Of a stretch of DNA of 64,000 bases, positions 47,938 through 59,034 are shown piece after piece. Each line of letters starts with the position of its first letter. The stretch's first letter is position 1. Origin of the DNA: Oncomelania hupensis. Its lineage: Eukaryota > Mollusca > Gastropoda > Littorinimorpha > Pomatiopsidae. Location: NCBI GenBank assembly GCA_036898135.1, contig CM072511.1:79971262-80035261 (forward strand). The letters are read 5' to 3'. The position numbers were made by a program, and so were the translations under genes. Under the pieces are notes generated by a model. The model was given only the letters and a program-made list of their open reading frames with translations. It was not told the origin of the DNA and searched no databases.

Positions 47938-48420
47938 TATTGTATTGTTTTATAATGAATTGTTTCCCATTGCTGTGATTGTGATTTATTAGTAACTTAA
48001 TTACTTTTAATACAATTTGTGCAATAGTCACTTGTATTGTTTTATAATGAATTGTTTACCATTGCTGTGATTGTGATTTATTAGTAACTTAATTCCTTTT
48101 ATTACTTTTTTGTGCAATAGTCACTTGTATTGTTTTATAATGAATTGTTTACCATTGCTGTGATTGTGATTTATTAGTAACTTAATTCCTTTTATTACTT
48201 TTTTGTGCAATAGTCACTTGTATTGTTTTATAATGAATTGTTTACCATTGCTGTGATTGTGATTTATTAGTAACTTAATTCCTTTTAATACTTTTTTGTG
48301 CAATAGTCACTTGTATTGTTTTATAATGAATTGTTTCCCATTGCTGTGATTGTGATTTATTAGTAACTTAATTCCTTTTATTACTTTTTGTGCAATAGTC
48401 ACTTGTATTGTTGATATTAT
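47938..48420 (+). repeat. 92-93 bp satellite array, right part
   Basis: Five more units in the same orientation and phase as the left part, with starts near 47952, 48044, 48137, 48230 and 48323 (steps of 92, 93, 93, 93). The last unit ends at CACTTGTATTG. Units differ by few substitutions and one-base length changes in the T-run before GTGCAATAG. Confidence 0.95.
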
Positions 48421-49262
48421 ATTTTAATGAATTTATTATTAACGAATTTGTTTTATGTTTTTATTATGGCATACCCGTGTGATGGGGTGATGGGGTTGTG
48501 TAAAGAGTGTGTGTGGGTACGAAAAAATGAATGAAATTTGAAAATTAATGTATTTATTGGGTGTTTGTTAGTGGTGTTTTTTTTTTAAGTAAATGTCGTT
48601 TCTTTTGCATGTTGCATAGTTTTATTCACTCAAATGCGACACAATGGCTGTACATAACCCCTTTGTTGGTAATAAATATTTCTTGAACTGAACTGAAAGC
48701 TCTGCTTTGAAAGTAAAATGCACACGCAATACAACAGATTACACCTCCTCACCCCCACCTACCCACCCCTCATCCCCTTTGAGTCATCTACTACTTCCTT
48801 CTTCCTACAAAACAAACAAAGCAAAAAAAATGCAAAAGACAATGCAAACAAAAAAGCTATTTAATCTTCAGTTTCCTTCGGCTTTGAAAGCCAGCAGCTT
48901 AACGGGTGGCGGGACGTTTAGCACTGGATGAGGCGATCAACTCCTTGGCAGCCAAAAGACAGAGTGATGGATTACTTGGATCAGAAACATGTTGCGTGGA
49001 AAGCTCAGAAGGAAATGCAGGAAGGAGGGGAGAAGAGAGTAAGAAGGACGCGGACTAAAGAGGAATGAGAAGGAAGAAGTGGAAGAGGAGGCATGAAGAG
49101 AAGAGAGAGCTAGATGTCATGTTCCAGGAGGGAAAGAAGGAGGAGACGATGACAGAAGAAGTAGAAGAGGAGGTGGAGGCGGAGGAAGAGGACAATATCA
49201 ACAAAAGGCGATGATGATGAGGATGACATGGAAAGAGGAAGAAGAGGATAAGATAGTGGATT
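48421..49262. other. Intergenic DNA with a LINE-like tail
   Basis: GGTAATAAATATTTCTTGAACTGAACTGAA at 48669-48698 resembles the 3' end of the LINE at 47.9 kb and may be a tail fragment. The rest is unrecognised, purine-rich toward the right. Confidence 0.5.
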
Positions 49263-49324
49263 TGGAAGTAGTATGAAGAACAAGAAGAAGAAGAAGAAGA
49301 AGATGATGATGATGATGATGATGT

Positions 49325-49405
<81 letters not shown>
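49263..49405. repeat. GAA then GAT microsatellite
   Basis: (GAA)n followed by about 100 bases of (GAT)n. Poly-Met and poly-Ile frames are artefacts. Confidence 0.97.
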
Positions 49406-49406
<1 letters not shown>

Positions 49407-49487
49407 TGACAGAGAGACAGGCAGGGGAAAAAGAAATAAAGAAAAAAAGAAAATCATGAAGAAGAGAAATTATAAATAAACCTGAAG

Positions 49488-50550
49488 CGCAAAGCCCATA
49501 TGACTCATAGGTTCCTCATGGAACTCGCAATATTTAACGTAAAAATGAGTGCCCAGAAAAAAACCAAAATGAAATGGTGGCATTAAAATGCAAAATAATA
49601 CCAACTTTGATCTTTCTGTGCTCTTGACCTTGATCTCCGTCTCCAAATACACTCATGTACTTTCAAATAAAGTACACCAAAAGTTGTAATATGCCAAAAA
49701 CGGTGACCTTGGAATTACCTTGACCTTCAGTGACCTTAACATTGAGCTGACCTCGGCCCTTACGTGACTGATGTATGTATGTCTGATCAACTAACCCAAT
49801 GTTGTTGCATACTATGGGGTAAATAATCCGCTATTCCACTGTGCGATGACCTATTCTTTGCAAGACCAAAAATGACCTTGACCTTAAAGATCAATGCAAA
49901 AACGAAACGTATATGAACGATCAATCTATCATCTCTAAATACAACACATTTGGACTTTATTTCTCTCATAGTTTATGGTCAAGGTCACTTCAAAGTACCT
50001 ATACTGATTTTGGACAGCTCCCTTGATCTTTGCCTTGGGGTGGACTGGAGTTGCCCAAATTTGTATAGAATGTATATCTCATTGATTTGTAACATGCATC
50101 AAAGAACCATAAGTTCAATATGAATAACCTAGATTTAAGAAAAGAAATTGTTGTTTTTTAAAACAAAAAATGTCTTTTTTTATAATTAACATTTGTTGAC
50201 CCTGTGACCTTGACCTTGAAGTGAAGTCATTCACTCACTGATCATTTATGAGGTCTTATGGGTACACACTATCTTACTAAGTTTGGTTGTGATAGTGGAA
50301 ATAGGTTCTGAGATATTAATCCACTTGCAAGTTTTGCACAGACAGACGGCGGACGTTGGACAGACCTACGGACGGACGGACATTTTTTTTAAATTTCATT
50401 TTTGACCTATTTAGGATTCATCTCGCACAGATTATGACAAATCTGAAAAAAAACGTGGGGATAGGGTGGGGGTGGGGGAAGATGGGAAGAGGTGAATACA
50501 AAGACTCACATTGCTATGCATGCGAGTCAAAATGAAAGTGGACAAATTTA
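49488..50550 (+). repeat. TGACCTTGA-rich dispersed repeat, uninterrupted copy
   Basis: About 1.06 kb aligning in order with 15533-16060, 16369-16387, 16586-16860 and 17817-18025. Many GACCTTGACC words, a TTTGCACAGACAGACGGCGG block, a GGACGGACGGAC run and a terminal GACTCACATTGCTATGCAT. It lacks the three insertions seen in the other copy. No coding capacity. Its class is unknown; ends have no visible inverted or tRNA-like sequence. Confidence 0.88.
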
Positions 50551-50840
50551 AAGTAACGGCGTCAAAAAAACACACTTTTTTTGGCAAAGACATCATTTAC
50601 AGGTTACCTTCTCTTTAAAAAAAAAAAAGGGTGGGGGAAGAATGGGAGATAGCAGTTAGGTGAAAAAAGTGAAATCAGATAAAAAGTAGTTTTGGTTTTA
50701 AAACAATAAGATCTCAGGTAAAAAATAAAGTGAAAAGTTAAAAGTTACAAGAGGAAGGGTGCAAGATAAACACATTTTTTAAGCTTTAAAAATATAGCAG
50801 TGTGCGCAGATCGCCACAAAACTGGAGAAAATATAGAAGA
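50551..50840. other. Intergenic DNA, no gene recognised
   Basis: A-rich with short homopolymers; nothing recognised. Confidence 0.5.
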
Positions 50841-50845
50841 AACGG

Positions 50846-50850
50846 TTCAT

Positions 50851-50891
<41 letters not shown>

Positions 50892-50990
50892 GCAGCATCA
50901 CCATTATCATTATCAACATTATCATCATCAACAACATTATTATCATCCTCATCAACATCAACATCATCGAAAACAATCATCGTCATCTCA
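50846..50990. repeat. CAT/CAG/ATT compound trinucleotide repeat
   Basis: (CAT)n, then about ten CAG/GCA triplets, then imperfect CAT/CAA/ATT triplets. His/Gln, Ser/Ala and Asp/Ala frames follow from the repeat. Confidence 0.95.
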
Positions 50991-52545
50991 ATGGAAGCCG
51001 TCGTCGTCATCAAATCCTGTATCTTACCTGCATTATGATTCGCGAAGTGATCGATATCCACGAGGAAAAGTTTATCGTTGACACTGACAGTCAACGTTTC
51101 ATTCAATTTGTGTACACCTATTTACTGCACAGATCTATAGTCACATTGGGCACTGATACAATTATTGTTTTCAAGCTCCTCAAAGATTAAAACTATAATT
51201 CTGAACTGCCAGTAATGTTCAGTTTCACATCCGGTTATATAATCCACATAACTCACCAAATAAAACATACAGTCACCATATTTGCTATTTTTACTATTTT
51301 CGGCTCACTTCAAACTTGCTTCCTGTTTTTTAAACAGATTTTGAAAAGGTTACTCGAAATCTGAAACTAACTTTCATGTTTTTATCTAGAACACAAGAAA
51401 TCTTTGTCAGTTCAGAAAGGACAGAGAGTAATTGTCTAAAAATGAAAATAGGCGATGCAGCCACTGTTTTGCTGAGATAGTGGAAAACATATCTTGTTCT
51501 CTTAAACAGAAAACATCTGTAATGTATGGTGCATCCTGGTTAAATTTCCCTCCGTTGCTGATGTAACCTCCACCTCTATTTGTCCGTCTGTCTGTGGTTT
51601 TCAGTGTTTTTTAATTATTTATTTTATTTTATATTTATTTTCCATGATTAAATACAATGTTCAATGTTACTCTTTCTTCGCTCTTTCTTTTTCATCCGCT
51701 ACCTCCGACCTGCTCTTTTTGCATTTTGTCGTTCTTGGCTTTAATTTCTATTTTGCTTTCACAAACTGATAGCCTTGTTCATTCCTGTGTGTTTTTCTTT
51801 CTTTCTTTTCTCGTGCTCTCTTCATCTTCATGTAAACATTTAGCACACACAACAACAAAAAGTTTAAACAAATTCTAACTTTCATTAGTCTGAAGAATTT
51901 ACTCTGAGGATACTCGCGGAAAGAAAAGCAACAACAATGATTTGTTGAAGACATTTAAAAAAACTGCCGCTGCTAATAATATTTTATTGCGTCGAAAACA
52001 CAAGATACGCTTAGTAGAAGGGGGGAAAAAACATCTGTGATAAATACCTGATAAAATAATTAATTTGAAGAATTCGTAACAAGCAGTTATAATAGGGTAG
52101 GTCTAGTTTTCAGTAATTCCACAGAGCAGTATTGTTTTATCAATTAGGCACCAAAATAACAGTAATCTTTTACATTTACTCTAATTCTACAAAGCAGCTT
52201 GTAGCATACAGATTCTTACAGGCACCAAATATCAGTACACCTTCGCATTTAATCTCAGTAAATGTCGGGTCGCCAGATTCTATCAAACGGTAACCACACT
52301 TTTCACGCACTCTAGAGTCGCAGAAATTATACTCCGTCTAGAATTTGTTCTCCTTAAAGCATGTAACATGCGTTCTACAGAGACATAAGACGATGCGCTC
52401 ACGGTAAATGTACATACACCGCAGATGCACACGCATGCAGTGAATAAATCAGCGAGAAACGCCTTTCAAGTGATGCTAGCACTCATGAGTTCACGGCGAA
52501 AGATAAAACTATAAACATTACAACTTGAACTGAACACACACATTT
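50991..52545. other. Intergenic DNA, no gene recognised
   Basis: AT-rich; frames below 80 codons without motif. Confidence 0.5.
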
Positions 52546-52546
52546 G

Positions 52547-52645
52547 GTGGCCTGCTAGTACAGTTGACAAAGCATTGCTCCTGTACCGTAATTCGTGGCG
52601 GGTTGGAATCCCTCAGGGCCTGGGGGTGGTGGGAGATGTGGGGAC
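52547..52645 (+). mobile_element. Possible tRNA-like SINE head
   Basis: TGGCCTGCTAGTACAGTTGAC as an A-box-like start and GGGTTGGAATCCC as a B-box-like word about 50 bases later. The body to the right is not related to the other SINEs here. Confidence 0.4.
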
Positions 52646-53744
52646 AGCACACTTAGGTAACTTAGCTAGAAGACTTTTCAAGAAGGGGGAAGAAGTGGAT
52701 AACATAATATTATTTGTTCACAACACACATTCCTCCTCTTTTAAATTTTCCAGTCTTTACATGAATTCACACTCAAGACAAAATACAGCTCCGTTTGCTT
52801 CGTACTATTCTTTTATATAGTTATTGAATATTTTATTATACAACAGTAATAACAAAATGAACATTATTCTGCTTTGGAGTTCCAAATATTACTGTGGCTG
52901 CATATTCAGTGAAGATACAAAATAAAAGAGCAGCCTATTCCTCTCGAGGGATGTTTCTCTGCATCATTTAACATGTTCACCTGTATCGCTTTTTAAAGAA
53001 AATAACTTTTATAGCTGAACTATGCCAGAAAATATTTGTTTCTACATGTACTGTCGTTTTGAATGACAGAAATCAAAAGATTACTGCCGCGACACATTTC
53101 GAAAAGAAAACTACAAAGAGAAAAGTAATATACAGAAGACAGGTATAAAAAAAATCCGGAAAGAGCTCTTTCCTCTAAATAACTGATCAAGTCAAGTCAA
53201 ATAAAGTTAATGACTGAGGTTACGGTATCGAATATCTACTATTTCTAACGAATAACTGTAAGGAAAAATCTAAAGCATGAATGAATATCTGTAAGCTAGT
53301 TAATTTAATGATCACAGACACAGTTTTAAAATGGAACATTTCATATTATAAATTATTGGAAGTCGACCAAGAACAACATGTTTTCTGCAAGCCAAATTAT
53401 GACAACCTTCGTTACTGGAACATCAGACGCCGAAAGGAAAATTTAACATCGTAGAAGAATTAAAAATTTAAAGCTAACATCTCGTAAACTTAAACTTATT
53501 TACCTTAAATGTTCCTCGTGAACTTATATTATTACTCAGAGAATCAGGAACATTGCTCATAAAGTTCTACTCCGGTGAAAACCCTTTACTCAGAATAGCT
53601 CATTGCTATTCAGAGTTACTCATCGTGAATAAATATTAGGCATAGCTTGTATTTAAATACATGGCAAAATACATGTTTTGATAACATATTTAGTCTGCTG
53701 CGTTTTAATCCCTTTATTTCTTCCTTCATTTTATCCTCAGCTAC
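52646..53744. other. Intergenic DNA, no gene recognised
   Basis: AT-rich; nothing recognised. Confidence 0.5.
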
Positions 53745-53868
53745 TCCTGGAGTGGTATTCAAAAAGCATTTACCCATTGGATAAATCCGCGAAGCCGTAC
53801 GTAATTACTCACTACTTCGCGTATTTATCCACTGGATAATCCACTGCTTCACGAATACTACCCCTGGA
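53745..53868. mobile_element. 124-bp palindromic MITE
   Basis: Inverted ends TCCTGGAGTGGTATTC and, complemented, TCCAGGGGTAGTATTC. Inside, GGATAAATCCGCGAAG and CTTCGCGTATTTATCC form a second inverted pair, so the whole could fold as a hairpin. Confidence 0.65.
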
Positions 53869-53985
53869 CGCAAACTTGTTTTTTCCAACCTAGTTCCAGT
53901 CATTCGCCCAAAAAGGCAATCACCGAAGTCGAACGAAGCTCTCCGATGTGTTACGTGATGCTTGCATGACTACGACTAGTTGACA
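53869..53985 (-). repeat. Dispersed repeat, inverted partner of 58718-58845
   Basis: AACTTGTTTTTTCCAACC, AGTTCCAGTCATTCGCC and CGAACGAAGCTCTCCGA match the complement of 58745-58837. The right side ends at the TTAA of the piggyBac insertion. Confidence 0.75.
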
Positions 53986-53989
53986 TTAA

Positions 53990-56505
53990 CCCATTTGCAC
54001 CCAAATTTTATTTTTTGATGAAAGTTATGTGAATGTGTAGCATTTAGCATACACACAACATATCTGATGGTTATTTTGAGGAATTATGTTGAAAAAGTGG
54101 TTTTATGAGAGTGTTTGTGGCGATCCCAAATATGGGATCGTGGGAGCGAGAGGGTAGGGGTTTTCACTTATGGGCACATCAAGAAGGCACGCAAACAGAT
54201 GTGTTTATTTGAACTTTATTTTTATATGTTTCAAACATCATAAGTCCTCTGTCCTTTTTGCCATAATGAAAAGTTTAAAATGACAAATGACTAAAAACCG
54301 AAATCTCCCAGAAATAGTGCAAAGGTAAGTCAGTGCAGTCTCAAATGAATCATTTTCAAAGAAATGTTCCAGCTTGGTACACAAACAGCTACAACCTAGA
54401 TAAATACAGATAATTTTACATAAGAAAAAAAAATGCATGTGTGATACAAGTTAAAAAAAACTGTCACAAAGTGTCAACACGGTGAAGTGCCATCATCAAA
54501 GAAATCTGAAACAAATATTGAAAGTCTACTAACTGAAATCTAAAATTTTGAAAAAGGAACATAGATTATTCCAAACACGAATGGTTTGAATGAGGAGACA
54601 ACATGCAATAACATCAGAGCAGAATGTATTTCAGTCCTGTCATCAGCATCATTGTGTCATTTCACTGAGAATGAAACTTGGCAAAGCATATTTCATGTAC
54701 ACCAACATGACATTTCATGCATCTGTGCTTCGTCTTCATGCCACAACAAGCACACTTGAGCTGGTTCGGTGAGAGCTGCACCAGGTGATCAAGTCGGTCC
54801 AATCGGATGTTGTCTGGGACACGCTTGTCAAGCTTGGGGAACCCTCTGGGACCTCTTTGAGTAGAAGCAGGAGCGCTGGTTCTGGCAAGGAGTGATCGAG
54901 CAATTGAACGATGGGTGGCCAGGAGGTTGTTGGTCCTGTTCACTTCATCACTCGACAGTTTCCGGAGGTGCCAGGCTTGTTGGACACACAGGTCCACACA
55001 GTATGCAAAGATTGGCCGCCACCACTTCTTTGATCTGATCGTCGTCCGATATTTCTCAACATTCTGATCCATTGGATCAATTCTACCCATGGTGCGGTTG
55101 TAGTGCCTTATGATGTTAGGCTGGCCAATGTTGACACGTCTCCCATCTGCTCTTGACCAACGCTTTGCTGACTGTATTGGGTTTACAAAAACGAAGTTGG
55201 AGACGGCATTGACAACATTGTTGTCATTCCACCTGACAACCACAGTTCCATTTTTCATGTCAGTAAAATAGTCAAATGTGCCTCTTGGGGTTTTCTCCAT
55301 CTCCTTCACAGTCTTGAGGGGACAATCTACAGTGAGGTTTGAGCTAAGTATTCCAGTGCACGCAATCTTCTTCTTGGTCAGGCATTCGACAAGGGCCAGG
55401 GAGGTGAATAAGTTGTCAAATGTGAGGTGGTAGGAGTCGCTGCCTTATTCTTGAAGCTCTGAAATGAGGTCTACCACCAGGGAACCCCCCCCCTCCCCCC
55501 CATTCCATGTCCAGGATACTCGGTTTGTCGTCCTCGAGCTCCTTGGTAGGGATCAAACTGGACCACATAGCCCAGTGGTGTAGCCAAGACCCACATCTTG
55601 AAGCCAAAACGAATAGGCTTGCCTCTGATGAATTGTTTAGCTCCATGTTTGGCAAAGTATGGGATCATTGACTCATCGATACTCAAGTTCTGGGTCTTCA
55701 TGAATGTGAAGAACATCAGGAACTTCTCGTTGAGCAAGCTGACGAGCATTCTGACTTTGCTGAACTTGTCACCAGCGTCTAGGTTGGCATTATCACTGAG
55801 ATGTAGATATCTCATGAGCTCATCAAAGCGGTTTCTAGACATTGCAGCAGAGACAGCTTCATTGTGGACATCGGGGTCAAGATGGACAAAACTCATGTAG
55901 GTTGTACGTACTGAAAAAACACATAGGACAAATATTACGGTAAATTTTGGTAAAAAGACAACAGCAGAGAATGTTTTAGAATGTTGCTTATGTTCCCTAG
56001 CATTGTAAGAACCTGTAAATAACATTAGAGCTAATTTTGAGCCAAGCACTTTTGAGTACTTGAGAACATATACGTAGAACATTAGAATACTACAAGTGAA
56101 AAACCCCTACCCTCTCGCTACCGCGATCCCATATTTGGGATCGAACTTTGACCTTTAGCTACTTCAAAACTAAAAGCTTTACAGAAAAACTGAGAGACAT
56201 GATTTTAGATAATAGGCAGGACTGTAACTTTGCTTCATAAGGTGTTACAGAAATCCTAACTAGTTACATGCTATTAGCTTACCTTTTCTGTGTTGCCATG
56301 CTGCTCTTGAAATCTGAGGGGGGTGTCAGTTCAAAGTGACAGGAAGTCCAGTGATGAAAGCCAGTCACTCCCTATTTACATTAGAACTTCTCTATTAGTC
56401 TCCCTTCAGCTGTCAAAACAATTGTGAACAGGAAAACCCAAACATTGTGATGTCAGCACATTGGATTTACGTGATCCCATATATGGGATCGTGGTAGCAA
56501 ATGGG
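53990..56505 (-). mobile_element. piggyBac transposon with TTAA flanks
   Basis: A 2516-bp element bounded by CCCATTTGC and its complement GCAAATGGG, each directly next to TTAA (53986-53989 and 56506-56509), the hallmark target of piggyBac. Subterminal inverted repeats of about 48 bp sit at 54121-54168 and 56096-56143, starting with CGATCCCAAATATGGGATCG. A third, similar palindrome (GATCCCATATATGGGATC) lies at 56473-56490 near the right end. Asymmetric internal repeats are usual for this superfamily. The transposase frame runs on the minus strand. Confidence 0.93.
54662..55910 (-). pseudogene. piggyBac transposase, broken
   Basis: DDD transposase that in an active element cuts at TTAA and reinserts without a footprint. 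Minus strand: AAMSRNRFDELMRYLHLSDN, then LSIDESMIPY with the first catalytic Asp, GFKMWVLATPLGYVVQFDPY, a frameshift in the G-run at about 55485-55500, an in-frame TAA at 55445-55447, LTFDNLFTSL with the second Asp, VVVRWNDNNVVNAVSN with the third, RIDPMDQNVEKYRTT, and a Cys/His-rich C-terminus (CACCGMKTKHRCMKCHVG) ending at the stop 54662-54664. The family's N-terminal domain is missing. A splice-acceptor-like TTTTTTCAG precedes the coding block at 55911, so an upstream exon may have existed, but I found no exon of matching phase. Confidence 0.9.
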
Positions 56506-56509
56506 TTAA

Positions 56510-56964
56510 AAATGATCGCTGTTGCTTCTAATTCTGTTCGATTTACACAGATTAGCATTTCGCAACGGTATACTTTGTTAATATGAGCATAATTATTATC
56601 GATTATATTTAATAGTTGCGTTCCTTGATTTGCATTTTGTTAGTTCTCAGCAGTAAAGGCTAATAATAGCATTCCCCCATTTCCTGCCTAGAACCAAGTA
56701 GACACTGTTATACAGTATACATAGGCTTAATCTACATTATATATTATAAGTCAGTCTCCGCGCAGCGAAGAAGCTCACTAGCTGAATATAATTATTAGAT
56801 CTGTATTGTTTGTTTTATACGTAAATAAATGTATAAACTATATCTATTCTAATTAATAATAATTAGGCCTATACTTTATAATATTCGAATCTTTCAATTT
56901 CCGGAGAAGGACGAGTAGGCTAAGCGAATTTTTTTTATAATAACTCGAGATCAGAGTTAAATCA
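56510..56964. other. Intergenic DNA, no gene recognised
   Basis: AT-rich, nothing recognised. Confidence 0.5.
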
Positions 56965-57055
56965 ATAGCTAATTAGTTATTCATTGCTTACAGGGTCCAG
57001 CGGACTGCAAAGAGCCGAATCAGGACCACAAAATCAAGACCACAACTTCGTTAGT
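56965..57055 (+). repeat. Dispersed ~90-bp repeat, copy 3 of 3
   Basis: AGTTATTCATTGCTTACAGG, GTCCAGCGGACTGCAAAGAG and ACCACAAAATCAAGACCACA match copy 1 closely. A TAG microsatellite begins right after it. Confidence 0.75.
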
Positions 57056-57060
57056 AGCAA

Positions 57061-57137
<77 letters not shown>

Positions 57138-57138
57138 T
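57056..57138. repeat. TAG microsatellite
   Basis: Nearly pure (TAG)n. Confidence 0.97.
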
Positions 57139-57183
57139 AGTTATTGAGTTAAATCTTTAATTTATTTATTTGTTTTGTTTGTT

Positions 57184-57207
57184 TGTTATTATTGTTATTA
57201 TTATTAA

Positions 57208-57274
<67 letters not shown>

Positions 57275-57290
57275 TATTATTATTAATACT
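57184..57290. repeat. ATT microsatellite
   Basis: (ATT)n with few interruptions. Confidence 0.97.
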
Positions 57291-57943
57291 ATTATTCCTA
57301 CTTTAAAAAAAAAAGAAAAGAATAGTGTACTGCTGTGCGTGCTCAATAGTGTAAATATGGTCAGTGACGTTTTGTTTGTTTTTGCTGAAGTTGGGTGTAA
57401 CCCGCAATATTTAGATGGTGTTACTGGTTATTTTTTCTTATAGATTTACCAAAGTTTTCAGATGATTTATGAAAATTTCCGCCTGCCACGCAACATTTTT
57501 TTAATACGTGTTTTTTTTTTAATTAAAATACATATCATTGAAATACATATAACAAATTTACTGTTTCAGTTAAAAAGAATAATATTAGTTCAATAAATAA
57601 TTGCTTTGGTGCTTGCAATAAAAATGTCACTGTTTTTTGAGACCATTATTAACTTGCTTTGCCTTGTTGTGCTGAAGGGACATCAACGTATCCATAGCGC
57701 TTTGAAGTTTTGTCATGGTTTTATTGTTCATATAGATGTGAAATCGTTGTATGTGTGCATTATGTGTTATGTATTACTTTAACTCTTTATTACTAATTGT
57801 GTCAGTATATTAATCATCATAAACTAATAATAATAATACTAACTGCTTCAAAATGCGAATCTCGACTTGACTTACAGCTTGAAGCAGTGCAGATCGAAAC
57901 AGAATTAGATCTAGAAGCAACAGCGGCTTTTTTATGCACTGAT
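57291..57943. other. Intergenic DNA, no gene recognised
   Basis: AT-rich, nothing recognised. Confidence 0.5.
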
Positions 57944-57950
57944 GTTTCAC

Positions 57951-58704
57951 CACAGGCTCTGAAGTCTTTTCTTTTGTCTTTGTAAACTCGTGGGCCTCCT
58001 ACATTGTTACGTTGAAACGCGAACGAAAGTATGTCGGAAGCGTGTACGATAGATCTAATCGTTTCGATTTGCAAAGTATTCAATAATGGAGTTTATTTAC
58101 CTTTGATTTGAGTTTGCATTGTTGTTAGGAGAGGCTTTGTATAACGTTGATGATTTGCGTTAGTCGATATTGATGTAGAATATTCTGGATCTGCGTGTTT
58201 ACTCTCGATAGAAATTTCCCGATGCATGTCGAGGCAAGAGGACGTTCGGGAAGGAGAAATAATAATGTATGACGTAAGTCAGTGATGACGATCTTTTATT
58301 CGATTGGTGGCAGTACGTCATTTCTACCATGTACCAAATTGTTCCAGAAAAGAGAGAGGTTATTTAATCGTGTGCCGAGTTGCTGTTGAGAGATAGTAAA
58401 GTTGTTGATAGTGATTTGGAGAGTTGCTGTGAAAGTTGTTGAGTTGAGTTGAGAATTGTATGCAGTTGTTGGTGTGTGCTGAATAAAAGTGGAAAACTTC
58501 ATACGTCGACTTTGTGACTTGTATGCTGTTTGGACGGGTTGCGTGAATAAACGAATCTGAGTTACACAACTATCAGGAATTCAAGCATCGGGGCTGAATC
58601 AGATACTGATAGAAAACACCATCATCAAACTGAGTGTAACATACATACGTACGTAGTATAGTATGTAATTGAGGCCTACGAAAGACGAGACTTCCCAGCC
58701 TGTG
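57951..58704. mobile_element. Palindromic MITE interrupted by a solo LTR
   Basis: Outer ends CACAGGCT and AGCCTGTG, flanked by GTTTCAC at 57944-57950 and 58705-58711. After removing the LTR and one TACAT, the MITE is about 112 bp and aligns with the empty copy at 22678-22781, including GGCCTCCTACAT and ATGTAATTGAGGCCTACG. Confidence 0.88.
58005..58641 (+). mobile_element. Solo LTR, copy 2
   Basis: A 637-bp LTR, start TGTTACG, end TGTAACA, with a perfect 5-bp target duplication TACAT (58000-58004 and 58642-58646). It carries TATA-like TTATTTAATCG near 58358, then GTGTGCTGAATAAAAG with a poly(A) signal and AACTTCATACG. It is homologous to 29398-30031. No internal coding region remains, as after recombination between two LTRs. 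The orientation is taken from the TATA-to-AATAAA order. Confidence 0.92.
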
Positions 58705-58717
58705 GTTTCACGTAGTC

Positions 58718-58845
58718 CTGCCAGCATTCGTTCTAAAACATCGGATAGCTTCGCTCGACTCGGAGAGCTTCGTTCGCCTACGGTAATTGCCTTTTTCGGC
58801 GAATGACTGGAACTAGGTTGGAAAAAACAAGTTCGACCCCTGGAC
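58718..58845 (+). repeat. Dispersed repeat, inverted partner of 53869-53985
   Basis: TCGGAGAGCTTCGTTCG, TTTTTCGGCGAATGACTGGA and GGTTGGAAAAAACAAGTTCG are the complement of the copy left of piggyBac. It begins with two AGCTTCG words and ends at CCCCTGGACAG. Confidence 0.75.
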
Positions 58846-59034
58846 AGATATTGCTAACATGTATTATTGAAATTGTTTGGGAATACAAATATTTCGGTAC
58901 CCTTTTGAAGTATAATAACAAATTAAAAAAAAACTGGGCTCAGAACCTATTTAATACTGTTTAATGCTGTTGTATGAAATAAAAGGACCAAGTTCCAAAT
59001 TTCATACAGAATATACATTTTAACCACAGCTTGC

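Noticed and set aside
45797..48420. CRISPR-like array
   Set aside because: The 92-bp units are contiguous with no unique spacers, and the sequence is eukaryotic.
56281..56299. Possible first exon of the piggyBac transposase (ATG followed by a splice donor)
   Set aside because: It is 17 bases long and its phase does not match the acceptor at 55911.
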